Notes: a model not told the origin generated them from the sequence alone. Counted from the first letter of the stretch, positions 7,425 through 14,510 are shown. The stretch is DNA of 14,530 nt from an uncultured Oscillospiraceae bacterium (GCA_934661715.1 CAKUJL010000013.1:1-14530); one strand, 5' to 3'. Numbers and translations are program-made.

Positions 7425-7476
7425 ATCCCGCCCGGAAGGGGCGAAATTTTGAACGATTTGAGGGAGCGTTTTCCAT

Positions 7477-9276
7477 ATGTCGAGAATCATCGGAATTGAT
7501 CTTGGTACCACGAATTCCTGCGTGGCTGTGATGGAGGGCGGAGAGCCTGTCATCATCCCCAACGCCGAGGGCGGACGGACGACGCCGTCTGTCGTGGCCT
7601 TTTCCAAGACCGGTGAGCGGATGGTGGGAAGTCTCGCCAAGCGGCAGGCCGTCACCAACCATGACAGAACGATTTCCTCCATCAAGCGCCAGATGGGCAC
7701 CAATTACCGCGTGAGCATCGACGGCCATAAATATACGCCGCAGGAAATTTCGGCGATGATCTTGCAGAAATTAAAGCGCGACGCCGAAAGCTTTCTGGGC
7801 GAGCCCGTCACCGAGGCCGTCATCACCGTTCCCGCGTATTTTACCGACGCGCAGCGGCAGGCCACGAAGGACGCGGGCAAGATCGCGGGGCTCGAGGTCC
7901 GGCGCATCATCAACGAGCCCACGGCGGCGGCGCTGGCCTACGGCATCGACAAGGAGCAGAGCCAGAAGATCATGGTCTATGATCTGGGCGGCGGCACGTT
8001 CGATGTGTCCATTCTGGACATTTCCTCGGGCGTCATCGAAGTCCTTGCCACGGCGGGCAACAACCACCTCGGCGGCGACGATTTTGACCAGTGCGTGATG
8101 GACTATCTGGTCTCGGAGTTTAAGCGCGAACATAAAATCGACCTCTCGCGCGACCCTGTCGCCATGCAGCGCGTGCGCGAGGCGGCGGAGAAGGCGAAGA
8201 TCGAGCTTTCCTCCATGACGCAGACCTCGGTGGAGCTTCCGTATATCGCGGTGAGCAAAAACGGGCCGCTGCACATGGACATTCCGCTCACGAGAGCCAA
8301 ATTCAACGACCTCACGAGCCAGCTCGTGCAGGCGACCAAGGCCCCGGTCAATCAGGCCATCAACGACTCCGGCATCACCATTTCGCAGATCAGCAAGGTC
8401 TTGATGGTGGGAGGCTCGAGCCGCATTCCGGCGGTGCAGGAGCTCGTCAGCCAGATCACGGGCACGGCGCCTTTTAAGGGCATCAACCCCGACGAGTGCG
8501 TCGCGATGGGCGCGTGCTTACAGGCGGGCGTTCTGGCCGGAAGCGTGAAGGGGCTTCTGCTTCTCGATGTGACGCCGCTTTCTCTCGGCATCGAGACCCT
8601 TGGCGGCGTGTGTACAAGAGTCATCGAGCGAAACACCACGCTTCCGATTCGAAAGAGCCAGATCTTTACGACGGCGTCGAGCTTTCAGTCGTCGGTTGAT
8701 ATCCACGTTTTGCAGGGCGAACGGCCCATGGCGCGGCAGAATAAGGAGCTTGGCCGCTTCCAGCTCACCGGCATCCGCAGAGCGCCGAGAGGCGTGCCGC
8801 AGATCGAGGTCACGTTCTCCATCGACGCCAACGGCATCGTGAACGTCTCGGCAAGAGACCTGGATACTGGCAAGGAGCAGGCCATCACCATTACCGCGAC
8901 GTCCAACATGAGCCGCGAGGAAATTGACCGGGCCGTGCGCGACGCGCAGCAGTATGCCGCCGAAGACGAAAAGCTCAAGGCAGAGGCCACGGCAAAGGAC
9001 CGCTGCGAGCACCTTCTCTACCGCGCCGCCGGTCTCAAGCCTGCCGATAAAGAGCAGAAGGCCGCCGTCACCGAAGCCGTCAAAGCCGTCAAACGCGCGG
9101 TCAAATCGAGAGACCCGCAGCAGATGGTGCAGGCGGCGGATTGCCTGGAGGCGCTTTTGCAGCAGGCGGGCGTCAATATGGACGAGCAGGACAATTATCA
9201 GGGCAGCTACGATAATCCGAACGACAGCTTCGAAGACGACGCGATGGACGCGGACTTCGAGGAAATGAACGACTAA
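7477..9276 (+). CDS. dnaK: DnaK, Hsp70 molecular chaperone
   Basis: ATP-dependent cytoplasmic chaperone that binds exposed hydrophobic peptide segments. The 599-residue product contains phosphate-1 motif [14 protein letters not shown] at the N terminus, [11 protein letters not shown], phosphate-2 [11 protein letters not shown] and [10 protein letters not shown]. The interdomain linker LLLLD is at 360-364, followed by [13 protein letters not shown]. The substrate-binding domain carries [23 protein letters not shown] and [11 protein letters not shown]. The nucleotide-binding domain lacks the roughly 20-residue insert of Gram-negative DnaK ([10 protein letters not shown] then KYTPQEIS), which supports a Gram-positive host. 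The C-terminal tail is acidic and ends EEMND. AGGGAG lies 10 bases before the ATG. Whether this is the only DnaK of the cell or a second copy cannot be told here; hrcA and classical dnaJ are not adjacent. Confidence 0.97.
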   Translation: MSRIIGIDLGTTNSCVAVMEGGEPVIIPNAEGGRTTPSVVAFSKTGERMVGSLAKRQAVTNHDRTISSIKRQMGTNYRVSIDGHKYTPQEISAMILQKLKRDAESFLGEPVTEAVITVPAYFTDAQRQATKDAGKIAGLEVRRIINEPTAAALAYGIDKEQSQKIMVYDLGGGTFDVSILDISSGVIEVLATAGNNHLGGDDFDQCVMDYLVSEFKREHKIDLSRDPVAMQRVREAAEKAKIELSSMTQTSVELPYIAVSKNGPLHMDIPLTRAKFNDLTSQLVQATKAPVNQAINDSGITISQISKVLMVGGSSRIPAVQELVSQITGTAPFKGINPDECVAMGACLQAGVLAGSVKGLLLLDVTPLSLGIETLGGVCTRVIERNTTLPIRKSQIFTTASSFQSSVDIHVLQGERPMARQNKELGRFQLTGIRRAPRGVPQIEVTFSIDANGIVNVSARDLDTGKEQAITITATSNMSREEIDRAVRDAQQYAAEDEKLKAEATAKDRCEHLLYRAAGLKPADKEQKAAVTEAVKAVKRAVKSRDPQQMVQAADCLEALLQQAGVNMDEQDNYQGSYDNPNDSFEDDAMDADFEEMND

Positions 9277-9282
9277 ACGAAA

Positions 9283-9319
9283 CCGGCGCGGCTTCAAACG
9301 GGAGCTGCGCCGGCTTTTT
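9283..9319 (+). terminator. intrinsic terminator after dnaK
   Basis: A 10-bp stem CCGGCGCGGC (9283-9292) pairs with GCTGCGCCGG (9304-9313), with one G-U pair and an 11-base loop. It is followed by C and five T residues (9315-9319), six bases after the dnaK stop. Confidence 0.8.
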
Positions 9320-9333
9320 GCGCGGGCGGCACA

Positions 9334-9362
9334 TTGACATTTTCCGCGCGGCGCGGTATGAT
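9334..9362 (+). promoter_or_regulatory. near-consensus sigma-A promoter of the first GNAT gene
   Basis: TTGACA (9334-9339) and TATGAT (9357-9362) are separated by exactly 17 bases and lie about 30 bases before the GTG start of the acetyltransferase gene. Only one base differs from the housekeeping consensus. Confidence 0.85.
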
Positions 9363-9392
9363 GCATAACATACAAATTTGGGAAGTGATTTT

Positions 9393-9881
9393 GTGGAAAT
9401 TCACGTAAGAGCCTATACGCCGGACGATGTCGCGGCAATGTGCGAGATCTGGAATGAGGTCGTGCGCGATGGTGTGGCCTATCCGCAGCTCGACGAGCTC
9501 GATGAGAAAAGCGGCGCGGAATTTTTTGCCGCGCAGTCGTATTGCGGCGTTGCAGAAGAAGAAGCGGGAAAAATCCTCGGGCTTTACATCCTGCACCCGA
9601 ACAACGTCGGCCGCTGCGGCCATATCGCAAACGCCAGCTACGCCGTTTCGGGAGGCGCACGCGGAAAGCACATCGGCGAGGCGCTGGTGCAAAACAGTCT
9701 GGTGGAAGCGAAGGCGCTCGGCTTTCAGATCATGCAGTTCAATGCCGTCGTCGCGTCGAACGTACACGCGCGGCACCTGTATGAGCGGCTGGGCTTTCAG
9801 CAGCTGGGCGTCATCCCGAAGGGCTTTTTGCTCAAGGACGGGACGTATGCCGATATCTGCCCGTATTATAAGATGCTGTAA
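9393..9881 (+). CDS. GNAT-family N-acetyltransferase
   Basis: Transfers an acyl group, normally from acetyl-CoA, to an amine; the substrate is not known. The 162-residue product is a complete single GNAT domain. It starts IHVRAYTPDD, reaches strand 4 near ANASYAVSGG (80-88), carries the CoA pyrophosphate loop GARGKHIGEA at 88-97, and ends with the beta-5/alpha-4 region NAVVASNVHARHLYERLGF (117-135) and GFLLKDGTYADICPYYKM. GTG at 9393 was chosen because GGAAGTGAT lies just upstream, resembling the full anti-16S sequence. A TTG at 9378 is in frame but has no ribosome site. It is transcribed alone from its own promoter and ends at a strong terminator. Confidence 0.87.
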   Translation: MEIHVRAYTPDDVAAMCEIWNEVVRDGVAYPQLDELDEKSGAEFFAAQSYCGVAEEEAGKILGLYILHPNNVGRCGHIANASYAVSGGARGKHIGEALVQNSLVEAKALGFQIMQFNAVVASNVHARHLYERLGFQQLGVIPKGFLLKDGTYADICPYYKML

Positions 9882-9886
9882 CGACA

Positions 9887-9927
9887 AAAACGCACCTGCC
9901 GGTTGGCAGATGCGTTTTGCTTTTTTT
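9887..9927 (+). terminator. intrinsic terminator between convergent GNAT genes
   Basis: AAAACGCA (9887-9894) plus CTGCC (9896-9900) pair with GGCAG (9905-9909) plus TGCGTTTT (9911-9918). There is one C-A mismatch and a GGTT loop. Seven T residues follow at 9921-9927. The minus-strand side also ends in five T residues (9886-9890), so it can act in both directions and likely once served both neighbours directly. Confidence 0.88.
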
Positions 9928-9928
9928 A

Positions 9929-10089
9929 GGGTGTATTCTTCCAACTCCCAACGCACCCGGACAGCGGGTCTTTTCACGCTGCGCCGCGCTATTTTTCCTT
10001 GAAATACGTCAGTATTCCTGCGGAAAAATGTCTTGCTCAGCGCAAAAACTCCTCGCTGCCGGTCACATTGGGAGTTTTCAGATACACCC
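9929..10089. mobile_element. 161-bp MITE-like element with terminal inverted repeats and flanking TA
   Basis: The ends are inverted copies: GGGTGTAT at 9929-9936 and ATACACCC at 10082-10089. The similarity continues inward (AACTCCCAA at 9944-9952 against TTGGGAGTT at 10069-10077). Near the centre ATTTTTCC (9991-9998) pairs with GGAAAAAT (10022-10029), so the whole element folds as one long imperfect hairpin centred near 10009. TA occurs directly outside both ends (9927-9928 and 10090-10091), as expected for a target-site duplication of the IS630/Tc1-mariner type. There is no coding capacity, so it would need a transposase supplied from elsewhere. Confidence 0.75.
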
Positions 10090-10631
10090 TAGGGATTGCA
10101 GACCATGTGGTAGAACAGGCCGTCTCCGATGCGGGTGGTCTGCCGGATGGGGCTGCCTGTGATGCGGAAGCCCGCTTTTTCGTAGCAGCGGACGGCGCGG
10201 GCGTTCCACGTGCGGACCTCGAGATAGAGGGGCTTTCCGGGGTAACGCGCTTTGGAAAGCGCACACGCGGTTCTGGCTATTTGCTGGCCGTAGCCCTTGC
10301 CGCAGCAGTCCGGCGCGACGCCGATGCCGAAAAAGACCTCGGTTTCCTCCTCCGAGAGGTTGACAAAGCCGACGAGCGTCTCGCCGTCATAGAAAGACGT
10401 CAGGCGGTTTTCCGGATTGGCGAAGGCGCGGCCCTGCCGCTTCTGCTCGTCATAGGGCGGCATATTGTAGATGGCGTATTCGCCGTCATACTGCCAGCCG
10501 GAGATGACCGCCTTTTCTTCCTCGGTGGCTTCGTGGTAAGTAAGCGTATGGATTCCAGCTTTCTTTATGAAATAAGGCCGCGGCTGTTCATCAGGAGCCA
10601 ATAGCGCCGCGGCGGCTGTAGAGTCTGGCAA
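10089..10631 (-). CDS. GNAT-family N-acetyltransferase, overlapping the serine dehydratase gene
   Basis: A second, unrelated-looking acetyltransferase; substrate unknown. Numbering from the Met at 10631 (180 residues), the domain starts near HTLTYHEAT (28-36) and contains ISGWQYDGEYAIYN (43-56). The acetyl-CoA loop APDCCGKGYGQQIA is at 106-119, and LEVRTWNARAVRCYEKAGF is at 137-155. The N-terminal 20 or so residues are poor sequence that overlaps the serine dehydratase frame by 41 bases, and no good ribosome site precedes the ATG. A TTG at 10601 is another candidate. An out-of-frame ATG at 10591 overlaps the dehydratase stop but ends after 8 codons, so the true start, or a small frameshift, is unresolved. 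The stop codon TAG uses the terminal G of the adjacent MITE-like element. Confidence 0.8.
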   Translation of the reverse strand: MPDSTAAAALLAPDEQPRPYFIKKAGIHTLTYHEATEEEKAVISGWQYDGEYAIYNMPPYDEQKRQGRAFANPENRLTSFYDGETLVGFVNLSEEETEVFFGIGVAPDCCGKGYGQQIARTACALSKARYPGKPLYLEVRTWNARAVRCYEKAGFRITGSPIRQTTRIGDGLFYHMVCNP

Positions 10632-11811
10632 GGCCGCCCTCCGAGGTTTCGCGGAAGGCGCGGTTCATGTTGACGCCGGTTTCGTACATTGTGCGCACGA
10701 CCATGTCAAACGAGATCGTTCTCGTGCCGACCAGCATGTGCGCAAGGTTCGACGCGTCGATGGCCCGCTTGGCGGCGACGGCGTTTCGCTCGATGCAGGG
10801 GATCTGGACAAGACCGCAGATGGGATCGCAGGTGAGGCCCAGATGGTGCTCCATCGCGATCTCGGCGGCGTATTCCTGCTCGTCGATGGTAAGGCCCGTG
10901 AGCTCTCCCATCGCGGCGGCGGCCATCGAACATGCGGCGCCGATCTCCGCCTGACAGCCGCATTCCGCGCCGGAAATGGACGCGTTGTGCTTAATTAAGT
11001 TGCCGAAAATACCGGCCACGCCGAGTGCGCGGGCAATTTTGTCGTCGGACAGGGAATATTTGTTCTGCATGTAAAGAAGCACCGCCGGCAGCACGCCGCA
11101 GCTGCCGCAGGTGGGGGCGGTGACGACGGTGCCGTTGTCGGCGTTCTGTTCGGCGGCGGCAAAGGCGTAGGCGCAGACGAGCTGGAGCTCCCGCACCTGC
11201 GGAATGTCCAGCAGATGCGTGCGCTCATACAAAAGCTTTGCCTTGCGCGAAACGTTCAGCCCGCCCGGAAGGATGCCGGTGGCGGAAAGGCCGTCCTGGA
11301 TTTCCCTGCGCATGATGTTCCAGATCTCCTTGAGGAAATCCCAGATCTCGGGGCCCTCGTTGAGCTCGACGTATTCCGGCAGCGAAATATAGCGCCAGCG
11401 GCAGAACTGCGTGATCTCGGCAAAGGAGCTTTCGGGGTAGACCTCGGCTTCTTCCGACTCGGGCTCGCCTTCGATGACGATATCGCCGCCGCCGACGGAC
11501 ATGACGCGCATGCGCTTGATTTCCTCGCCGTTTTTCCAGGCGATGAAGTCCATCGTGTTGGGGTGGGGAAGATCGGCGGGGTCTTCGGCGCTGAAGACGA
11601 GCTCGGTGCGCTCCGGGCCGAGGGTCTCTTTGAGCACGCGGTCGGTGCCGTGGCCGACGCCGGTCTTGCTCAGAGAGCCGTAGAGAATGACGGTGAAGCG
11701 GTCTGCTTCCGGTGTGCGCTCGAGGAATTTCTTGGCCGCGCGTTCGGGGCCGATGGTGTGGGAGCTCGACGGGCCCTTGCCGATCTTATATAAGTCGCGA
11801 AGTGATTTCAT
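10591..11811 (-). CDS. sdaA: L-serine dehydratase (L-serine ammonia-lyase), iron-sulfur dependent, single chain
   Basis: Converts L-serine to pyruvate and ammonia with an oxygen-sensitive [4Fe-4S] cluster. The 406-residue product joins the beta domain (N-terminal, starting MKSLRDLYKIGKGPSSSHT) and the alpha domain (from about 150 on) in one chain without an ACT domain. Cluster ligands are predicted as C286 (GCQAE), C328 (TCDP) and C339 (IPCIERN). Their spacing of 42 and 11 matches the ligand spacing I recall for the Legionella enzyme. SGAECGCQAEIG and APTCGSCGVLP are the usual family motifs. The ATG at 11811 fits the family N terminus, although the nearest purine-rich site (AAAGGA) is rather far, about 15 bases. 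A consensus-like promoter lies upstream at 11863-11891. The GNAT gene downstream overlaps it. Confidence 0.95.
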   Translation of the reverse strand: MKSLRDLYKIGKGPSSSHTIGPERAAKKFLERTPEADRFTVILYGSLSKTGVGHGTDRVLKETLGPERTELVFSAEDPADLPHPNTMDFIAWKNGEEIKRMRVMSVGGGDIVIEGEPESEEAEVYPESSFAEITQFCRWRYISLPEYVELNEGPEIWDFLKEIWNIMRREIQDGLSATGILPGGLNVSRKAKLLYERTHLLDIPQVRELQLVCAYAFAAAEQNADNGTVVTAPTCGSCGVLPAVLLYMQNKYSLSDDKIARALGVAGIFGNLIKHNASISGAECGCQAEIGAACSMAAAAMGELTGLTIDEQEYAAEIAMEHHLGLTCDPICGLVQIPCIERNAVAAKRAIDASNLAHMLVGTRTISFDMVVRTMYETGVNMNRAFRETSEGGLARLYSRRGAIGS

Positions 11812-11862
11812 GGCAGTTACCGGATTTCCTTTCGTGTGATTTTTGTCTCCTGTTTTGCGTCA

Positions 11863-11891
11863 AGTATAGCAAAGAATGCGGCGCTTGACAA
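11863..11891 (-). promoter_or_regulatory. sigma-A promoter of sdaA
   Basis: Read on the minus strand, TTGTCA (11886-11891) and TATACT (11863-11868) are separated by exactly 17 bases. They lie about 50 bases upstream of the sdaA ATG, leaving room for the ribosome site. Confidence 0.75.
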
Positions 11892-11933
11892 TGGCGGTTT
11901 TGCCGGTTTTTCGGGGAAAATGGGCGCTTTTTT

Positions 11934-12095
11934 CTACTTCGTGCGCGTGCGGTCGATGGCCTCGAGCGAGAGCTCGGCGGCAAGCTTGAAAAGCGCGTCT
12001 TCCAACACGGTCTCGAGCGGCAGGGCCGCCTGCGCGGCGATGCGGCGGTAAAATCGTTCACACGACGGGTCAAGGATGATGGTGACGCAGGACAT
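11934..12095 (-). CDS. small 53-residue protein, probable ribbon-helix-helix fold
   Basis: A short gene that is easily missed. ATG at 12095 is preceded by AGGAGGAG with a 6-base spacer, the strongest ribosome site on this strand in the window. The product begins MSCVTIILDPSCERFYRRIA, continues with a second predicted helix LPLETVLEDALFKLAAEL and ends in DRTRTK. A short strand (VTIILD), a helix, a turn with LPLE and a second helix with the pattern hxxAhxxh is what small ribbon-helix-helix (Arc/CopG-like) proteins show. DNA binding is therefore plausible but not proven. It lies upstream of sdaA on the same strand and divergent from proS, with no partner toxin visible. An overlapping 104-codon frame lacks any such signals and is a shadow. 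Confidence 0.65.
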   Translation of the reverse strand: MSCVTIILDPSCERFYRRIAAQAALPLETVLEDALFKLAAELSLEAIDRTRTK

Positions 12096-12207
12096 GGCAA
12101 ACTCCTCCTATAGAAAGTACTTCATCTTATGTGGAGCGCCCACCTGGGGTGAACGCGGAAAAAGAGCGGGTTTTGCGGAAAAACGGGCGCAAAACGCTTG
12201 ACAGGTG

Positions 12208-12216
12208 TGTTATAAT
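12208..12216 (+). promoter_or_regulatory. extended -10 promoter of proS
   Basis: TGTTATAAT (12208-12216) is an extended -10 element. No -35 box lies at the normal distance; a TTGACA at 12198-12203 is only 7 bases away, too close to pair with it. Transcription would begin near 12223, which makes the ATG at 12227 unlikely as a start codon. Confidence 0.6.
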
Positions 12217-12259
12217 ACTTTAGTTCATGTGCAACTATTTCCGAAAGGATGTTATGGGT

Positions 12260-13696
12260 ATGGCGAAAGAGAAGAAAGTGCAGCAGATCACCGATATGGA
12301 GGTCGATTTTGCGCAGTGGTATACCGACATCTGCCGCAAGGCGGAGCTGGTGGAATACGCGTCGGTCAAGGGCTTTACGATTTTAAGACCCTACGGCTAC
12401 GCGATCTGGGAGAACATCCAGTCCATCATGGACGCGGAGTTCAAGAAGACGGGCCACGAGAATGTGGCGATGCCGGTCCTGATCCCGGAAAGCCTTCTTA
12501 AAAAGGAAGGCGAGCTCGTCAACGGCTTTGCCCCCGAAGTCGCGTGGGTCACGATGGGCGGCAGCGAGAAGTTAGAGGAGCGGCTGGCGTTCCGCCCGAC
12601 GTCCGAGACCATGTTCTGCGACCACTGGTCGAGAGTGCTTCAGACCTACCGCGAGCTTCCGATGCTCTATAACCAGTGGTGCTCCGTCATCCGCTGGGAG
12701 AAGACGACGCGTCCGTTCCTGCGCTCGAGAGAATTCTGGTGGCAGGAGGGCCATACCATCCATGAGACCGCCGAAGAGGCCATCCATGAGACCGAGCAGC
12801 AGCTGGGCTGCTACGCCGACTTCTTTGAAAATGTTCTTGCCATTCCGGTCGTTCCCGGCCAGAAGACCGAGAAGGAGAAGTTCGCCGGCGCGGAGGCCAC
12901 CTACACCATCGAGTGCATGATGAAGGACCACAAGGCGCTGCAGGGCGCGACCTCGCATTACTTCGGCGACAAGTTCTCGAGAGCCTACAACGTGACCTTC
13001 ACCGGCCGCGACAATAAGCTCCAGTATCCGTTCCAGACCTCGTGGGGCTCGACCACGCGCATGATTGGCGCCGTCATCATGGCGCACGGCGACAATAACG
13101 GTCTGGTGCTCCCGCCCAAGATCGCACCGACGCAGGTGATCGTCCTTCCCATCGCGCAGCACAAGGAAGGCGTTCTGGACGCGGCGGCCAAGGTCAAGGA
13201 GCGTTTGACCGCGGCAGGTCTTCGCGTGAAGATGGATGACTCGGACAACTCCATGGGCTGGAAGTGCGCACAGTATGAGATGAAGGGCGTGCCGCTTCGC
13301 CTGGAGCTTGGCCCGCGCGATATCGAGGCCGGAAACTGCGTGCTCGTGCGCAGAAACGACGGAGAAAAGACCGTGGTGTCTCTGGAGAATCTCGAGGCGG
13401 CCGTCAAAGAGCAGCTGGAGCTCGTGCAGAAGGGCATGTTCGAAAAGGCAAAGCAGAACCTCGACAACCACGTCTTTGAGGCGCATTCTCTCGAGGAAGC
13501 GAAGAAGCTTCAGCAGGAGAACGGCGGCTTCATCAAGACGATGTGGTGCGGCGAACTCGAGTGCGAGCTCAAGATGAAGGAAGAGGGCGGCATGTCGTCT
13601 CGCTGCATGCCGCTGAAGCAGGAGCATCTGGATGATGTCTGCCCGATCTGCGGCAAACCGGCCAAGAAAATGATCTACTGGGGCGTGGCGTACTGA
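12260..13696 (+). CDS. proS: prolyl-tRNA synthetase, archaeal/eukaryote-like short form
   Basis: Charges tRNA-Pro with proline. The 478-residue product is a class II synthetase of the type without the bacterial INS editing domain. It shows VDFAQWY at 15-21, RPTSE at 112-116 and motif 2 with RWEKTTRPFLRSREFWWQEGH at 145-165. Motif 3 includes WGSTTRMIG (262-270) and HGDNNGLVLPP (276-286), and an anticodon-binding domain begins near 290. The C-terminal part has cysteines at 430, 435, 449, 461 and 464 (zinc-like cluster) and ends YWGVAY, as in this family. AAAGGA lies 10 bases before the ATG at 12260. An ATG at 12254 is only 4 bases from the site, and the ATG at 12227 has none. A terminator follows at 13781. 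Confidence 0.96.
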   Translation: MAKEKKVQQITDMEVDFAQWYTDICRKAELVEYASVKGFTILRPYGYAIWENIQSIMDAEFKKTGHENVAMPVLIPESLLKKEGELVNGFAPEVAWVTMGGSEKLEERLAFRPTSETMFCDHWSRVLQTYRELPMLYNQWCSVIRWEKTTRPFLRSREFWWQEGHTIHETAEEAIHETEQQLGCYADFFENVLAIPVVPGQKTEKEKFAGAEATYTIECMMKDHKALQGATSHYFGDKFSRAYNVTFTGRDNKLQYPFQTSWGSTTRMIGAVIMAHGDNNGLVLPPKIAPTQVIVLPIAQHKEGVLDAAAKVKERLTAAGLRVKMDDSDNSMGWKCAQYEMKGVPLRLELGPRDIEAGNCVLVRRNDGEKTVVSLENLEAAVKEQLELVQKGMFEKAKQNLDNHVFEAHSLEEAKKLQQENGGFIKTMWCGELECELKMKEEGGMSSRCMPLKQEHLDDVCPICGKPAKKMIYWGVAY

Positions 13697-13780
13697 GCAC
13701 CCCGCCAAAGTTCGTCAGATTGCGCAGAAAAGCGCAGCGGGAGCCCTGAAAATCCGGCGAAAATTCATCAAAAATATCGG

Positions 13781-13808
13781 AAAACCCCCTTGACACCAAG
13801 GGGGTTTT
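13781..13808 (+). terminator. intrinsic terminator after proS
   Basis: A perfect 11-bp stem AAAACCCCCTT (13781-13791) pairs with AAGGGGGTTTT (13798-13808) around the loop GACACC, followed by AT-rich sequence. It lies 85 bases after the proS stop. Its loop and stem include the -35 box of the next promoter. The preceding gap (13697-13780) shows only a small 5-bp hairpin (13721-13736). Confidence 0.8.
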
Positions 13809-13818
13809 ATTATATTAT
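13790..13818 (+). promoter_or_regulatory. promoter of the rpsJ (S10) operon, embedded in the proS terminator
   Basis: A consensus TTGACA (13790-13795) is followed after 17 bases by TATTAT (13813-13818), in the AT-rich run TTTTATTATATTATATATAA. The -35 box spans the 5' arm end and loop of the proS terminator hairpin. Transcription would start near 13825, leaving a leader of about 275 nt before rpsJ. Confidence 0.75.
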
Positions 13819-13824
13819 ATATAA

Positions 13825-13997
13825 GCACGCGCGGGAAGCAGTCTCAACGCGACCACGTGTGTCACTTGCGATGATGCAGGAGATTGCGCCACTGGCGGTA
13901 ACTTCTGCGGAGTATGTCCGGTCATCGGGCGGCTGAGAATCCTGCTACGGCGTATATCGCCGCAGTGGACCAAGGCCGACAACGTCGGTCTTTTTTC
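13825..13997 (+). ncRNA. structured leader RNA with intrinsic terminator (putative attenuator) upstream of rpsJ
   Basis: The leader has a coherent fold. GCAGG plus ATT (13876-13885, AG bulged) pairs with AATCCTGC (13938-13945), enclosing two hairpins: CGCC/GGCG (13887-13897) and GTCCG/CGGGC (13916-13930). The next hairpin is CGGCG/CGCCG (13948-13962). The leader ends with a 9-bp terminator stem (13972-13980 with 13984-13992) and a run of T to 13996. CTGCGG (13905-13910) can alternatively pair with CCGCAG (13960-13965), which would break the hairpin before the terminator. This suggests a switch, possibly autoregulation by a ribosomal protein of the operon. The ligand is unknown and I do not recognise the motif. 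Confidence 0.65.
13972..13996 (+). terminator. leader terminator (attenuator) ahead of rpsJ
   Basis: AAGGCCGAC (13972-13980) pairs with GTCGGTCTT (13984-13992) around the loop AAC, with one G-U pair, and is followed by four more T residues. It lies between the promoter and rpsJ, with no gene ending before it, so it must act on the leader transcript itself. Confidence 0.75.
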
Positions 13998-14099
13998 ATG
14001 GTGCGGAATGATACGCACGGCTTAGCGTACAGCGATTCTCGACCGTACCCAGCGGCTTACCAAACAACTGAGTACGTGATTCAAGGAGGAAACAAAACA

Positions 14100-14411
14100 A
14101 TGGCAAACCAGGAAATGATCAGAATTCGCCTGAAGGCTTATGATCATCAGCTCATCGATGCGAGCGCAGAAAAGATCGTCGAAACCGCAAAGCGCAACGG
14201 CGCTTCCGTTTCCGGCCCCATCCCCCTGCCGACCAAGAAAGAGGTCGTTACCATTCTTCGCGCTGTCCACAAGTACAAGGACTCCCGTGAGCAGTTCGAG
14301 CGCAGAACCCACAAGAGACTGATCGATATCCTCAACCCCAACCAGAAGACCGTCGAGGCTCTGATGAGCCTGGATCTTCCCGCTGGCGTTGAGATTGAGA
14401 TAAAGCTGTAA
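14100..14411 (+). CDS. rpsJ: 30S ribosomal protein S10
   Basis: A component of the small-subunit head, also known as NusE in antitermination complexes. The 103-residue product is full length and begins [20 protein letters not shown]. It contains [29 protein letters not shown], spread over about 39-67, then [10 protein letters not shown] and the conserved C-terminal [14 protein letters not shown] at 14100 has AAGGAGG 10 bases upstream. The frame happens to stay open back to 13914, but that part is leader RNA with no family similarity. It is normally the first gene of the S10 operon (rpsJ-rplC-rplD...), and the window ends just before the expected rplC. Confidence 0.98.
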   Translation: MANQEMIRIRLKAYDHQLIDASAEKIVETAKRNGASVSGPIPLPTKKEVVTILRAVHKYKDSREQFERRTHKRLIDILNPNQKTVEALMSLDLPAGVEIEIKL

Positions 14412-14470
14412 TTATACATTAACTACAGCAGCCCGCCACGGTTCGTCGTTTAAGAGGACGGACGGGTCAT

Positions 14471-14510
14471 GTTGATAAACCAATGCGTCCCAATGCGCAA
14501 GTTTGTCAAC
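14471..14510 (+). promoter_or_regulatory. hairpin and ribosome site before the next gene (presumably rplC)
   Basis: GTTGATAAAC (14471-14480) pairs with GTTTGTCAAC (14501-14510), 10 bp with one G-U pair. Inside it TGCG/CGCA forms a second short stem. After it, TTAGGAG at the window end (14524-14530) looks like the ribosome site of the next gene. The 119-base gap after rpsJ is long for this operon, so the hairpin could affect translation or processing of the downstream message. Confidence 0.45.

Noticed and set aside
9378..9392. TTG start of the first GNAT gene
   Set aside because: No ribosome site precedes it; GTG at 9393 follows GGAAGTGAT.
11786..12100. 104-codon minus-strand frame upstream of sdaA
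   Set aside because: Arg/Ser/Pro-rich shadow sequence; the 53-codon frame in the same place has the real start signals.
12198..12216. TTGACA plus TATAAT as a standard promoter of proS
   Set aside because: The spacer is only 7 bases, so the -10 was called as an extended -10 element alone.
12227..12259. Longer proS start at ATG 12227
   Set aside because: It lies only a few bases after the expected transcription start and has no ribosome site; AAAGGA fits the ATG at 12260.
13871..13936. A 21-codon open frame starting ATG-ATG in the rpsJ leader, possible leader peptide
   Set aside because: No ribosome site precedes it, and the same bases fit the stems of the leader RNA.
13961..13996. T-box-like GTGGACC before the leader terminator
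   Set aside because: The T-box core TGGTACC is not matched, no specifier stem is evident, and rpsJ is not a usual T-box target.
13914..14099. In-frame upstream extension of rpsJ
   Set aside because: S10 is 102-103 residues, the ATG at 14100 has a perfect AAGGAGG, and the extension covers the terminator and shows no family sequence.
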